A DNA stretch of 16,550 bases from Alphaproteobacteria bacterium (GCA_009920595.1 RFZR01000015.1:1-16550); one strand, 5' to 3'. Positions 1 to 7,625 are shown, counted from the stretch's first letter. Numbers and translations: made by a program. The notes: generated by a model not told the origin, from the letters alone.

Positions 1-125
1 TCTTCTTCCAAAGCGCGGATTGCGCCCGAAAGTGTTGGTTGCGAAATGTTGCACGCCTTCGCCGCGCGCGCGAAATGCTCCTCGCGTGCGAGAGCAACAA
101 GATAAGCGAGCTGCTTGATGACCAT
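1..125 (-). CDS. LysR-family transcriptional regulator, N-terminal part (cut by window edge)
   Basis: Reading the minus strand from the ATG at 125 gives 41 codons open to the window edge, beginning MVIKQLAYLVALAREEHF. Residues about 18-41 (FARAAKACNISQPTLSGAI, then RALEE) are the classic LysR winged helix-turn-helix, with the A-A-x-x-x-x-I-S-Q-P-T-L-S pattern of the recognition helix. Only the DNA-binding start is visible; the effector domain lies outside, so the ligand cannot be inferred. The gene follows the cobalt/nickel permease by 24 bases in the same direction and could be the last gene of the cobB-permease transcript. There is no strong Shine-Dalgarno; upstream is a 16-bp tandem repeat. 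Whether it regulates the cobalt or B12 genes is a guess from position. Confidence 0.85.
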   Translation of the reverse strand, partial: MVIKQLAYLVALAREEHFARAAKACNISQPTLSGAIRALEE

Positions 126-157
126 CTTTTACATCACTCTGCTTTTACATCACTCAG
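126..157. repeat. 16-bp tandem direct repeat at the permease/LysR junction
   Basis: Two adjacent 16-base copies, 126-141 and 142-157, differ at one base (T140 versus A156). On the minus strand each copy reads C[TA]GAGTGATGTAAAAG. The upstream copy supplies the permease stop codon (GAG TGA, 150-152). The downstream copy repeats the same stop context just before the LysR ATG. Each copy also carries ATG immediately followed by TAA, overlapping the TGA. It looks like a recent local duplication of a stop/restart junction. Confidence 0.8.
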
Positions 158-1205
158 CACGCACGCGCAGCGCGCGCGGTGAACGGGAGAAAAACCAAGA
201 GGCCGCCCATGCAAGTGCGAACACGCCGACAATGATAAAACCGAGATCACCAAAATGATCCCACAACAGACTGACTTGATCCCAGAATTTTCCGCTTAAA
301 TCGAGCTTCTCTTGAATGAGGCCCAATACCTCAATGAGGCCGATGACCAGCGCGACAACAACAGAAAGCCCCGTAATGATCAGATTGTAAGTGATCTTGC
401 GGCGCGGATTGAGATAGGCCCATTGATAGGCACCCACCATCAAGACACCATCAAGCGTATCAACTAAAGCCATCCCTGCTGTGAAGAGCGCAGGGAACAC
501 CATCACGGATAAAAGCGATGATGAACCATTCGCTGCCTCGGTTGCGGCAATACCAAAGAGACTGATCTCTGTTGCGGTGTCAAAGCCAAGTCCGAACAAA
601 AACCCCAAAGGAAACATATGCCATCCCTTTGAGATCAATTTAAATAAAGGTCGCATAAGACGTGAGATTAAACCGCGTCCATTAAGTGCGCGGTTTAATT
701 CTTCTTCAGACCAGTCTTGGCCCGAGCGGATCATGCGCGCGGTTTTCAAAACGTTCAAAAATACGCCGAGATTAAAAAGCGCAATCACGAATAAAAAACA
801 GGCGGAGAAGATCGTTGAAAACAAGCCGCCATAGGCGCGCCACTCACTAAAGCTTTCATCATTCAAAGAATGGGCAGTCCAAGCGATTAAGCCAACAGCC
901 AAGCAAATCAAAGTCGAGTGGCCCAAGGCAAAGAAAAGCCCGACGGAGAGGGGCTTTTTGCCTTCCTGCATCAATTTACGCGTTACATTATCGATGGCTG
1001 CGATGTGATCAGGATCAACCGCGTGACGCAATCCCAACACATAAGCGAGGGCGCATGTGCCGAGCAGCATCGGATTATTTCCGAATGTGAAAAAGGCCCA
1101 AAGCCACACAAGAAGATTGGCGATAAGCAAGCCAGAAAATAACGCGATGATGCGTGGCCTCAGAGGGGCGTGATCATGTTGCGTTTTTGTGCGTGGTTGG
1201 TTCAT
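150..1205 (-). CDS. NiCoT-family high-affinity nickel/cobalt permease
   Basis: A 351-residue polytopic membrane protein that probably imports Co2+ (or Ni2+) across the inner membrane. It has the NiCoT signatures in order: RHAVDPDHIAAIDN at residues 60-73 (family form RHAxDADHI, with Asp replaced by Pro in the middle here), FALGHST at 92-98, LGFDTATE at 206-213 and FPALFTAGMALVDTLDG at 237-253. About eight hydrophobic segments are visible, among them roughly 18-40, 46-60, 88-111, 127-152, 198-222, 235-260, 274-297 and 319-339. The hydrophilic linker around 153-195 is as expected for the family. The N terminus has a short stretch HDH at 10-12. It starts 12 bases after the cobB stop, with a GAGGTG Shine-Dalgarno that abuts the cobB stop. 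Position among B12 genes points to cobalt; metal preference cannot be read from the sequence. Confidence 0.93.
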   Translation of the reverse strand: MNQPRTKTQHDHAPLRPRIIALFSGLLIANLLVWLWAFFTFGNNPMLLGTCALAYVLGLRHAVDPDHIAAIDNVTRKLMQEGKKPLSVGLFFALGHSTLICLAVGLIAWTAHSLNDESFSEWRAYGGLFSTIFSACFLFVIALFNLGVFLNVLKTARMIRSGQDWSEEELNRALNGRGLISRLMRPLFKLISKGWHMFPLGFLFGLGFDTATEISLFGIAATEAANGSSSLLSVMVFPALFTAGMALVDTLDGVLMVGAYQWAYLNPRRKITYNLIITGLSVVVALVIGLIEVLGLIQEKLDLSGKFWDQVSLLWDHFGDLGFIIVGVFALAWAASWFFSRSPRALRVRAE

Positions 1206-1217
1206 GGCTCACCTCTA

Positions 1218-2552
1218 TCACGGCGTGGTTTCGGCGATGGCATGGAAAAAGCTTCCCGTCACGTGACTGCGACGACTGCCCGACGGCGCGGGCGCCGATC
1301 CATAAGCATCAGTCACGGTGGCAAAGGGTAAGTCTGGTCCCATGTCTAAAATCGTAGCGTAGTGGAATTCATGACCGCGCAGATGCGCGCCTTTTTTGCC
1401 CAATGGCGTATCGTTGAGAAGCGTTGCATCACGATAGCCGAGCGTCATTTTGCGTTTGGCAAAACTCGTCTTTACACTCAAGAGATCCGCCATCGGCCAT
1501 TCACGGCCCTCCGCATCGGTGAGCGTTTGACCAAGCACCATATAGCCGCCACATTCGCCATGGACGGGTTTTGTTTCCGCAAAGCGACGCAGGTCTTTTA
1601 TGAAATGCTCGGCGTTTGATAAGGTGCCGACATGAAGTTCAGGATAGCCGCCCGGTAACCAACACACATCGCAAGATTGATCCGGCGCTTCATTATTCAA
1701 AGGCGAGAAGGGGATAATCTCGGCGCCCGCTTTGCGCCATGCTGAAAGATGATGCGGGTAGATGAACGAAAACGCGGCATCGCGCGCGAGCGCGATGCGT
1801 TGACCCGGCGGTTTGATCGCTTGTAAGGGCGCGTGTGTTTGAAGGTTCGGTGGAAGTGCTGCCGCGCGCACGGCATCAAGATCAATATGCGCTTCAACGA
1901 GATCGGCCATGTGATCGAGAATGCGATCAAGCTCTTCTGTTTCTTCGGCTTGCACAAGACCAAGATGGCGCTCGGGGATCATGGCCGACGCATCGCGCGG
2001 CACACTGCCTAAAACCTTAAGACCTGCTTTCTCCATCGCAAGTCCAACGAGATGGCGATGACGATCACTGCCGACTTTATTGAGGATCACACCGGCAATT
2101 TTGATGCGCGGATCAAATGTCGCGCAGCCAAGCGCCACGGCACCGGCGGATTGAGATTGACCGCTGACATCAATCACAAGCAAGACGGGCCAGCCGGTCG
2201 CAGCGGCGACATCTGCGCTTGATCCGCTGCGGCCGCTTTCTGCGGGCACGCCATCAAAGAGCCCCATCAAGCCTTCACACAAAGTGAGTTTAGCCTCCTG
2301 CGAAGCGTCTATGGCAAGGGAAGCCATGAGTTCGGGACTCATCGCCCATGCATCGAGATTGAGGCTAGGCTTACCGCAAGCGGCGGCATGAAAGGCGGGA
2401 TCAATATAGTCAGGGCCGCATTTCAAACCACGCACCGCGAGGCCCTTGCGGTGAAAGGCGCGCAGAAGGCCGAGCGTGATCGTGGTTTTACCCGAGGAGG
2501 AGCGCGGCGCTGCAATCACAAGACCGCGAGACGATGTGCCAGGAGAGATCAT
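1218..2552 (-). CDS. cobB: Hydrogenobyrinic acid a,c-diamide synthase (glutamine-hydrolysing)
   Basis: A 444-residue CobB/CbiA family enzyme that amidates the a and c carboxylates of hydrogenobyrinate, using ATP and glutamine. The N-terminal synthetase domain has a P-loop (PRSSSGKTT, 16-24), the GPDYIDP motif (46-52) and CEGLMGLFDG (92-101). The C-terminal class I glutamine amidotransferase domain has LPGGYPE (299-305), the nucleophile Cys334 in GECGGY (332-337), and GHEFHY (393-398) with GSFFH near the end. Length is normal. The ATG at 2552 has a GGGAGG Shine-Dalgarno at good spacing. It diverges from cbiD across 53 bases and is followed closely by the permease, so the two are probably one transcript. 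CobB (aerobic) rather than CbiA is chosen because CobG and CobN are present. Confidence 0.95.
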   Translation of the reverse strand: MISPGTSSRGLVIAAPRSSSGKTTITLGLLRAFHRKGLAVRGLKCGPDYIDPAFHAAACGKPSLNLDAWAMSPELMASLAIDASQEAKLTLCEGLMGLFDGVPAESGRSGSSADVAAATGWPVLLVIDVSGQSQSAGAVALGCATFDPRIKIAGVILNKVGSDRHRHLVGLAMEKAGLKVLGSVPRDASAMIPERHLGLVQAEETEELDRILDHMADLVEAHIDLDAVRAAALPPNLQTHAPLQAIKPPGQRIALARDAAFSFIYPHHLSAWRKAGAEIIPFSPLNNEAPDQSCDVCWLPGGYPELHVGTLSNAEHFIKDLRRFAETKPVHGECGGYMVLGQTLTDAEGREWPMADLLSVKTSFAKRKMTLGYRDATLLNDTPLGKKGAHLRGHEFHYATILDMGPDLPFATVTDAYGSAPAPSGSRRSHVTGSFFHAIAETTP

Positions 2553-2605
2553 ATTAAGCCTCCCGATTTGCGTTCGAGGTCGATCATCCGGTAGGAACCG
2601 ATGCG

Positions 2606-3718
2606 ATGAGTGAAGACGATTCCACGTTCAAAGACACGCCAAGCTTGCGCCGCGGTTGGACGACGGGCACCTGCGCGACCGCTGCCGCGCGCGCCGCTTA
2701 CACCGCGCTTGTGACGGGCGAGATGCCCGCAAGCGTCGATGTGCTTTTGCCGAACGGTTCGCGCCCTGTCTTCACAATTGCGCAAAGCGAAATCGGTGAG
2801 GGCCACGCGCGTGCTTCTGTAATCAAAGATGCGGGTGATGATCCCGATGTGACGCATGGCGCTTTGATCGTTGCGACTGTGCGGCGCGGCGCGCTTGGAA
2901 CGGGTGTGACATTCAAAGCGGGTCAAGGTGTCGGCATGGTGACAAAGCCCGGCCTTGTCATTCCGCCCGGTGAGCCCGCGATCAATCCCGTGCCGCGCGA
3001 GATGATGCGTATCGCGATTGATGAAGCCGCGCATGAACTCTCTGGTCCGCGCGATGTTGAACTTGAAATTGCGATTCCAAACGGCGAGGCGCTCGCCGCG
3101 CAAACGCTCAATCCGCGTTTGGGGATTGTTGGCGGCTTGTCGATTTTGGGAACGACCGGTGTTGTTATTCCCTTCTCGTGCGCCGCGTGGATTGCTTCCA
3201 TTCACCGTGGCATTGATGTCGCGCGTGCGGAAGGCATCACGCATGTTGCAGGTGCAACGGGTCACACCTCCGAAAAAGCGATCCAGAAATTTCACACGCT
3301 GCCCGATGTCGCCCTTATTGATATGGGCGATTTCGCGGGCGGCATGTTGAAATATCTCAAAACTCATCCCGTGCAAAAAATCACGGTGGGGGGTGGTTTT
3401 GCAAAAATGACGAAGCTCGGCCAAGGCCTGCTTGATTTGCATTCGCGTCGCGGTGAAGTCGATTTGACTTATTTGTCCGAACGCGTGCGTGAAGCGGGCG
3501 GTGACATGGCTTTTGTCGAGAGTGTTAAACACGCGAATACCGCGAACGAAGTGCTCACCAATTGCGAAGCGCGTGGCATCGATATCAGCGCGCTGATTGC
3601 CGAGGATGCCTGGAAGACGGCGGCGAAAGCGCTGTCGGGTTCCGGCAGTCTGCTCGATGTTGTGATTGTCGATCGCGCGGGACAGGTTGTTGCGCGCACC
3701 AAACCAAAAACGGTGTGA
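2606..3718 (+). CDS. cbiD: CbiD, precorrin/cobalt-precorrin C1-methyltransferase
   Basis: A 370-residue CbiD family protein. In the anaerobic pathway CbiD methylates C1 of cobalt-precorrin-5B using S-adenosylmethionine. Here it is most likely the functional replacement for CobF, which makes precorrin-6A in the aerobic route and is not seen. Family blocks are RGWTTGTCATAAARAA (16-31), DAGDDPDVTHG (75-85), GQGVGMVTKPGL (106-117), NPRLGIVGGLSILGTTGVV (169-187), ATGHTSEKA (217-225) and GGGFAKMTKLGQGL (262-275). Length is typical. The start is the ATG at 2606, preceded by TAGGAA. The gene is alone on the plus strand, 53 bases from divergent cobB and 11 bases from the converging end of cobM. Its codons avoid TTA, CTA and TCA completely, which leaves the complementary strand open over its whole length. 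Confidence 0.94.
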   Translation: MSEDDSTFKDTPSLRRGWTTGTCATAAARAAYTALVTGEMPASVDVLLPNGSRPVFTIAQSEIGEGHARASVIKDAGDDPDVTHGALIVATVRRGALGTGVTFKAGQGVGMVTKPGLVIPPGEPAINPVPREMMRIAIDEAAHELSGPRDVELEIAIPNGEALAAQTLNPRLGIVGGLSILGTTGVVIPFSCAAWIASIHRGIDVARAEGITHVAGATGHTSEKAIQKFHTLPDVALIDMGDFAGGMLKYLKTHPVQKITVGGGFAKMTKLGQGLLDLHSRRGEVDLTYLSERVREAGGDMAFVESVKHANTANEVLTNCEARGIDISALIAEDAWKTAAKALSGSGSLLDVVIVDRAGQVVARTKPKTV

Positions 3719-3729
3719 CATCATCGCGC

Positions 3730-4506
3730 TCATGATGAGGTCCCCCGCCAACCGGGTGTGCGAAAGCGCCGTTGATAGTCGGCATCATAAAGCGCGCTGT
3801 TTTTGAACGCACCCGCCCCAAGCGATCGCCCCACCAAAATGAGCGCTGTACGTTCCACAGCCTGTTCCGAAAATTGCGCAGCAATGGTTTGCAACGTACC
3901 GCGGATGATCATCTCATCGGGCCAGCTTGCGCGATAGACAATCGCCACCGGACAATCATTGCCATAATGCGGCACGAGTGTTTCAATCACATGATCGAGT
4001 GTGTGGATTGAAAGATGAATCGCAAGCACCGCGCCTGTTTTTGCAAAAGCATCGAGTGTCTCGCGCTCCGGCATGGATGACGCGCGGCCTGGTGTGCGGG
4101 TGAGCACAATCGATTGCACGATTTCCGGGCGTGTGAGTTCAACGCCTAAGGAGGCAGCGGCTGCGGCAAAACTCGGAACGCCGGGTGTGATCGTGTAATC
4201 GATACCGAGTGTATCGAGCAGGCGAAGCTGTTCACCCATCGCGCTCCACACGGATAAATCACCCGAGTGAAGCCGCGCAACATCATGGCCTTCGTCATTC
4301 GCGCGTTTGAATTCCGCACCGATATCTTCCAGCGATAGTGCAGCGGTGTTGATGATGCGCGCGTCTTTGGGGCAATGCGCCAAAATGTCTTGCGGCACAA
4401 GCGAGCCCGCATAAAGACACACAGGGCAGCGTGCGATGAGATCGCGGCCGCGCAAGGTGATAAGATCAGGCGCGCCGGGCCCAGCGCCAATAAAATGCAC
4501 CGTCAT
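3730..4506 (-). CDS. cobM: Precorrin-4 C11-methyltransferase
   Basis: A 258-residue class III tetrapyrrole methyltransferase that moves a methyl group from S-adenosylmethionine to C11 of precorrin-4, giving precorrin-5. Visible motifs are GAGPGAPDLIT (7-17, SAM loop), RLHSGDLSVWSAMGEQ (78-93), TPGVPSF (107-113) and LTRTPGR (135-141). YRASWPDE and the RTALILVGR stretch follow near the C terminus, as in CobM/CbiF. Length is normal and no segment seems missing. Its ATG overlaps the cobE stop (ATGA, 4503-4506), so it is the third gene of a coupled cobL-cobE-cobM set. Its 3' end faces cbiD with only 11 bases between the stops, and I see no terminator there. Confidence 0.95.
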   Translation of the reverse strand: MTVHFIGAGPGAPDLITLRGRDLIARCPVCLYAGSLVPQDILAHCPKDARIINTAALSLEDIGAEFKRANDEGHDVARLHSGDLSVWSAMGEQLRLLDTLGIDYTITPGVPSFAAAAASLGVELTRPEIVQSIVLTRTPGRASSMPERETLDAFAKTGAVLAIHLSIHTLDHVIETLVPHYGNDCPVAIVYRASWPDEMIIRGTLQTIAAQFSEQAVERTALILVGRSLGAGAFKNSALYDADYQRRFRTPGWRGTSS

Positions 4507-4886
4507 GAGGATGGCCCTCCTGATTGGGCAATCGCGCAGGTGACACCGCCTTCGCTGATGCGTGACAGAATAAGCGTTGCGCCATCGCCCGCGCCCGCAA
4601 GCGCGGCGGTTTCGGCAACAGAAGGCACGCCAAAGAGTTGCACGACCCGTTCGGAACGTGTTTCCGCTTTACACGCGACTCGTTTCACCGCTGTTTCAGG
4701 CAAGAACATCAAAGGCAAAGACAATCGCGCCGCGGCTTCGTGGAGGCCCGCTTCATGGGTTTTTTCGGCAATGGTGAATAGACCCGCAATCGTATCGCGT
4801 TCAACGCGGGCAAGCGCGGTTTCAACGAGCGCGATAATCGCGTCGGCCTTTGTGCCTGATTTACAGCCGATGCCAATCGCCATCAT
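4503..4886 (-). CDS. cobE: CobE / CbiG C-terminal domain protein
   Basis: A small protein of 127 residues that matches the C-terminal domain of CbiG, as found alone in CobE. It has the opening motif GIGCKSGT (5-12), the pair LPETAVKRV (62-70), and GVPSVAETAAL (86-96) followed by AG and a glycine-rich stretch. CobE belongs to the aerobic pathway and its gene accompanies cobL and cobM, but no catalytic step is firmly assigned to it. In CbiG the N-terminal part opens the delta-lactone of cobalt-precorrin-5A; that part is absent here. I place the start at the ATG at 4886, which overlaps the cobL stop (ATGA). An in-frame ATG at 4916 would add ten unsupported residues inside cobL. Confidence 0.85.
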   Translation of the reverse strand: MMAIGIGCKSGTKADAIIALVETALARVERDTIAGLFTIAEKTHEAGLHEAAARLSLPLMFLPETAVKRVACKAETRSERVVQLFGVPSVAETAALAGAGDGATLILSRISEGGVTCAIAQSGGPSS

Positions 4887-6109
4887 GACACATGGTCCTT
4901 CACAAAGGAGGTCCATTGGATCACCGGCATCGACGCACGCCAGCCATGAAAGGGCCCGACGGGATCAGCGCGTGCGATATCAATTTTGATGAGTGTGCCG
5001 CCCTGTTCAACATGGCGTTTCATTACATCGGCTTGCGTTTCAATCGTCACGGCATTCACAACAAGACGACCACCTGTTTTGAGCGCCGCGAGCGCGGTAT
5101 CGATCACACGCGAATCCGTGCCACCACCGCCGATGAAAATTGCATCGGGTTGCGGCAGGTCTTTCAACGCATCGGGCGCTTCATCTTCAATCACCATCAA
5201 TTCGGGCAAGCCGAATGAAAGCGCATTGCGTGTGATGCGTTGTGCACGATCTGGTCTCACTTCGATGGCAATGGCACGATTAGCGGGATGGCACAGCATC
5301 CATTCAATCGAAACCGATCCGGAACCGGCGCCAATATCCCACAACAACGCGCCTTGATGCGGTTGCAAAGAGGAGAGGGTGATCGCGCGCACTTCGCGCT
5401 TGGTTATTTGATTGTCATGTTCAAACCATGACTCATCAAGTCCGGAGGCAAGGGGAACAATCCGCGCATCGCGTCGTGCTACAATTTCAAGACCAATCGT
5501 ATTGAGTGGATCAAATTGTTGCGGTTGAGCGTGCAAATCTTTTGCAACGAGGCGGTGGCGCTTTTCGCGCGGCCCGCCAAGCGCCTCGCCAATATGAAGC
5601 ACGCTCTCGCCCATGCCGCGTTCAACCAGAAGCGCAGCGAGTTTGTTCGGCGTCTCTCCATCCCAAGACAAAGCGAGAAGACGCGCGTGCGGTTGCAGAT
5701 GCGGAATGATTTTTTCGAGTGGGCGTCCATGCAAGGTGAGTTGTGCGCACTCCTGCAAAGCCCAACCCACGCGTGAAGCCATCAGGCTAAAAGCGGACGG
5801 CGCAGGAATCACCAGCATTTCTTCGGCTTCAATGTGATGCGATAGAGTGGCGCCAACACCATAAAGGAAGGGATCGCCTGAAGCGATGACAACGGTTTCT
5901 TGACCACGGCGCGCTATGATTTCTTTGATGCCGTCTTCAAACGGATGCGGCCACGACTTCGCTTCGCCTTTGACGGGACCGATGAGCGATAAATGCCTAA
6001 CACCGCCCATGATAAAAGATGCCTGATCAATCAAGCGTTGCGCGAGCGGGGATAAACCCTCTCGACCATCTTCGCCAATGCCGATAAAAGTGAGCCAGGG
6101 TGTCGTCAT
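4883..6109 (-). CDS. cobL: Precorrin-6Y C5,15-methyltransferase (decarboxylating), CbiE-CbiT fusion
   Basis: A 408-residue two-domain enzyme that methylates C5 and C15 of precorrin-6B and decarboxylates the acetate side chain on ring C, giving precorrin-8X. The N-terminal CbiE-type domain (about 1-215) has IGIGEDG (9-15), VIASGDPFLYGVG (74-86), PAPSAFSL (102-109) and LHGRPLE (126-132). The C-terminal CbiT-type domain (about 235-400) begins ITKREVRA (235-242) and has the Rossmann SAM motif WDIGAGSGSVSIEW (257-270), then FIGGGG (325-330). Both domains look complete, and the length matches aerobic CobL. The ATG at 6109 lies 35 bases from the divergent cobK start, with AAAAGGG upstream. It leads the coupled set cobL-cobE-cobM. 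Confidence 0.96.
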   Translation of the reverse strand: MTTPWLTFIGIGEDGREGLSPLAQRLIDQASFIMGGVRHLSLIGPVKGEAKSWPHPFEDGIKEIIARRGQETVVIASGDPFLYGVGATLSHHIEAEEMLVIPAPSAFSLMASRVGWALQECAQLTLHGRPLEKIIPHLQPHARLLALSWDGETPNKLAALLVERGMGESVLHIGEALGGPREKRHRLVAKDLHAQPQQFDPLNTIGLEIVARRDARIVPLASGLDESWFEHDNQITKREVRAITLSSLQPHQGALLWDIGAGSGSVSIEWMLCHPANRAIAIEVRPDRAQRITRNALSFGLPELMVIEDEAPDALKDLPQPDAIFIGGGGTDSRVIDTALAALKTGGRLVVNAVTIETQADVMKRHVEQGGTLIKIDIARADPVGPFHGWRASMPVIQWTSFVKDHVS

Positions 6110-6144
6110 AACGAAACCCTTTTGTGAACCGGTGTGATGTTCCT

Positions 6145-6897
6145 ATGCGCAAGCGCGTTTTGATTTTGGGTGGCACGACAGAAGCGAGCGCTTTGGCGCG
6201 CGTACTCGCGCAACGCTTTGATCTTGATGTTGTGCTGTCTCTCGCTGGCCGCACCGAAACGCCGGCGCGTCCGCCGATACCGCATCGCATAGGTGGTTTT
6301 GGCGGTGTTGATGGTTTGATTGACTATCTCAAATCGCAATCCATCAGCGGCGTGATTGATGCGACGCATCCCTTCGCTGCGCAGATGACGCAGCACGCCG
6401 CTCAGGCGTGCGCGGTGCTTGATGTTCCGCGCCTCCTCTTCACGCGCCCCGCTTGGGCACCCGTTGAGGGCGATCAATGGCAGCGCGTTCGTGATGTCGA
6501 TGCGGCGGTTCATGCGCTGGGTACGAAACCGAAGCGTGTGTTTCTCACCGTCGGTCGGTTGTCGCTCGCAGCGTTTCGGCGCGCGGACAGTCATTCTTAT
6601 CTCGTGCGCAGCATTGACCAACCGAACGAGATCGAAATGCCGCGCCATGTAAAACTCATTCTGGCGCGCGGTCCTTTTTCTATTGATGATGAAATGCGGC
6701 TCATGCGCGCTGAGCATATTGAGGTGCTCGTCACCAAAAATAGCGGGGGCGCGCAAACCGATGCCAAGCTCGCGGCCGCGCGCGCTTTGCAAATTCCGGT
6801 GATCATGGTCGAGCGCTCCGCTCTGCCGGAAAGCCACGTGACCTACGATCTGCAAGAGGCGCTCGCTTTTATTGAGCATCATGGCCGCGCTCCGTAA
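6145..6897 (+). CDS. cobK: Precorrin-6A reductase
   Basis: A 250-residue NADPH-dependent reductase that converts precorrin-6A to precorrin-6B. Motifs in order are VLILGGTTEA (5-14, dinucleotide loop), LAGRT (34-38), RIGGFGG (48-54), IDATHPFAA (71-79), LTVGRLSLAAF (135-145), LILARGPF (171-178) and LVTKNSGG (195-202). This is the full CobK series at normal length. I take the ATG at 6145, just before the glycine loop. A GTG at 6124 would add seven residues, and neither has a strong Shine-Dalgarno. The gene is on the opposite strand to its neighbours, as in other alphaproteobacterial cob clusters. It diverges from cobL across 35 bases, and its last 19 bases overlap the 3' end of cobJ tail to tail. 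Confidence 0.95.
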   Translation: MRKRVLILGGTTEASALARVLAQRFDLDVVLSLAGRTETPARPPIPHRIGGFGGVDGLIDYLKSQSISGVIDATHPFAAQMTQHAAQACAVLDVPRLLFTRPAWAPVEGDQWQRVRDVDAAVHALGTKPKRVFLTVGRLSLAAFRRADSHSYLVRSIDQPNEIEMPRHVKLILARGPFSIDDEMRLMRAEHIEVLVTKNSGGAQTDAKLAAARALQIPVIMVERSALPESHVTYDLQEALAFIEHHGRAP

Positions 6898-7625
6898 GAG
6901 CGGGGCGTATAAAGCCAGCGTGTGCCATCAGGCTTGTCGATGAAGCGGGTCTCGCTTGAGCCGATCATCACCAAAGTGGCCATATCGACGATGGATGGAT
7001 CAGCCTCAGCGAGCGAGGTGAGGGTGTGTTTTTCATCGTGACGACCGACCGCACGTGCAAAGGCCACCGGCGTTGAAGGGGCTTTAATGTCTCTCAACAA
7101 TTTGAACGCATCAAAGATGCTTTGCGGGCGCGCTTTTGAAGCCGGATTATAAAGCGCGATGACAAAGTCACCCTCTGCCGCAGCTTTGAGCCGCCGCGCG
7201 ATCACGTCCCATGGCAAATCATGACCTAAAGGCGCGCCGAGCTTCGCGGCTGCGGCATTCATCGCCGAGATTCCGGGATGAATGTTGATCGGGATTAAAC
7301 GATCTTCGGGCGTTCCATGATCAATGGCTTCAAAGAGTGCTGCCGCCATCGCGAACACGCCCGGATCCCCACCGGAGACGATCGCGACCACTTTACCTTG
7401 ATGAGCGAGATCAAGCGCATGGCGTGCGCGATCAAGTTCGACGCGATTGTCTGTTGCATGTCTTATCAACCCGGCGCGTGGCGGAATGCGCTCGACATAA
7501 GGAATATAGCCAATGAGATCGGTTGCATCAGCGAGTGCTAAATCCGCATCATGGGTCATAAACCGATGATCACCCGGACCGAGGCCGATGACACGAATTT
7601 CGCCCCTATGATATGACATATTCAT
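6879..7625 (-). CDS. cobJ: Precorrin-3B C17-methyltransferase, with a shortened conserved loop
   Basis: A 248-residue class III methyltransferase for the ring-contraction step from precorrin-3B to precorrin-4. It has VIGLGPGD (12-19), VSGGDPGVFAMA (83-94), HPGISAMNAAAAKLGAPLGHD (116-136), ALYNPASKARP (157-167) and MATLVMIGS near the C terminus. The odd point is G134-H-D-L-P-W139. From memory, family members read GHDFCAISLSDxLxPW here, so about ten residues of a strongly conserved loop appear to be missing in frame. The rest is colinear. If real, this could impair substrate or SAM binding; otherwise it is a sequence error. The ATG at 7625 overlaps the cobI stop (ATGA). The 3' end overlaps the end of cobK by 19 bases. 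Confidence 0.9.
   Translation of the reverse strand: MNMSYHRGEIRVIGLGPGDHRFMTHDADLALADATDLIGYIPYVERIPPRAGLIRHATDNRVELDRARHALDLAHQGKVVAIVSGGDPGVFAMAAALFEAIDHGTPEDRLIPINIHPGISAMNAAAAKLGAPLGHDLPWDVIARRLKAAAEGDFVIALYNPASKARPQSIFDAFKLLRDIKAPSTPVAFARAVGRHDEKHTLTSLAEADPSIVDMATLVMIGSSETRFIDKPDGTRWLYTPRSYGARP

Noticed and set aside
2549..3751. A 400-codon open frame antisense to cbiD, lying exactly between cobM and cobB and ending in an ATGA overlap with cobB.
   Set aside because: It is in the register where sense codons are read as exact complements, so it stays open simply because cbiD uses no TTA, CTA or TCA codons. The product is rich in Arg, His and Asn and resembles no family I know.
6124..6144. 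Upstream GTG start for cobK.
   Set aside because: It adds seven residues (starting MNRCDVP) not typical of CobK; the ATG at 6145 directly precedes the first beta strand and glycine loop.
6106..6882. A 258-codon open frame antisense to cobK.
   Set aside because: Same register effect as over cbiD; cobK is unmistakable on the plus strand and the antisense protein has no recognisable motif.
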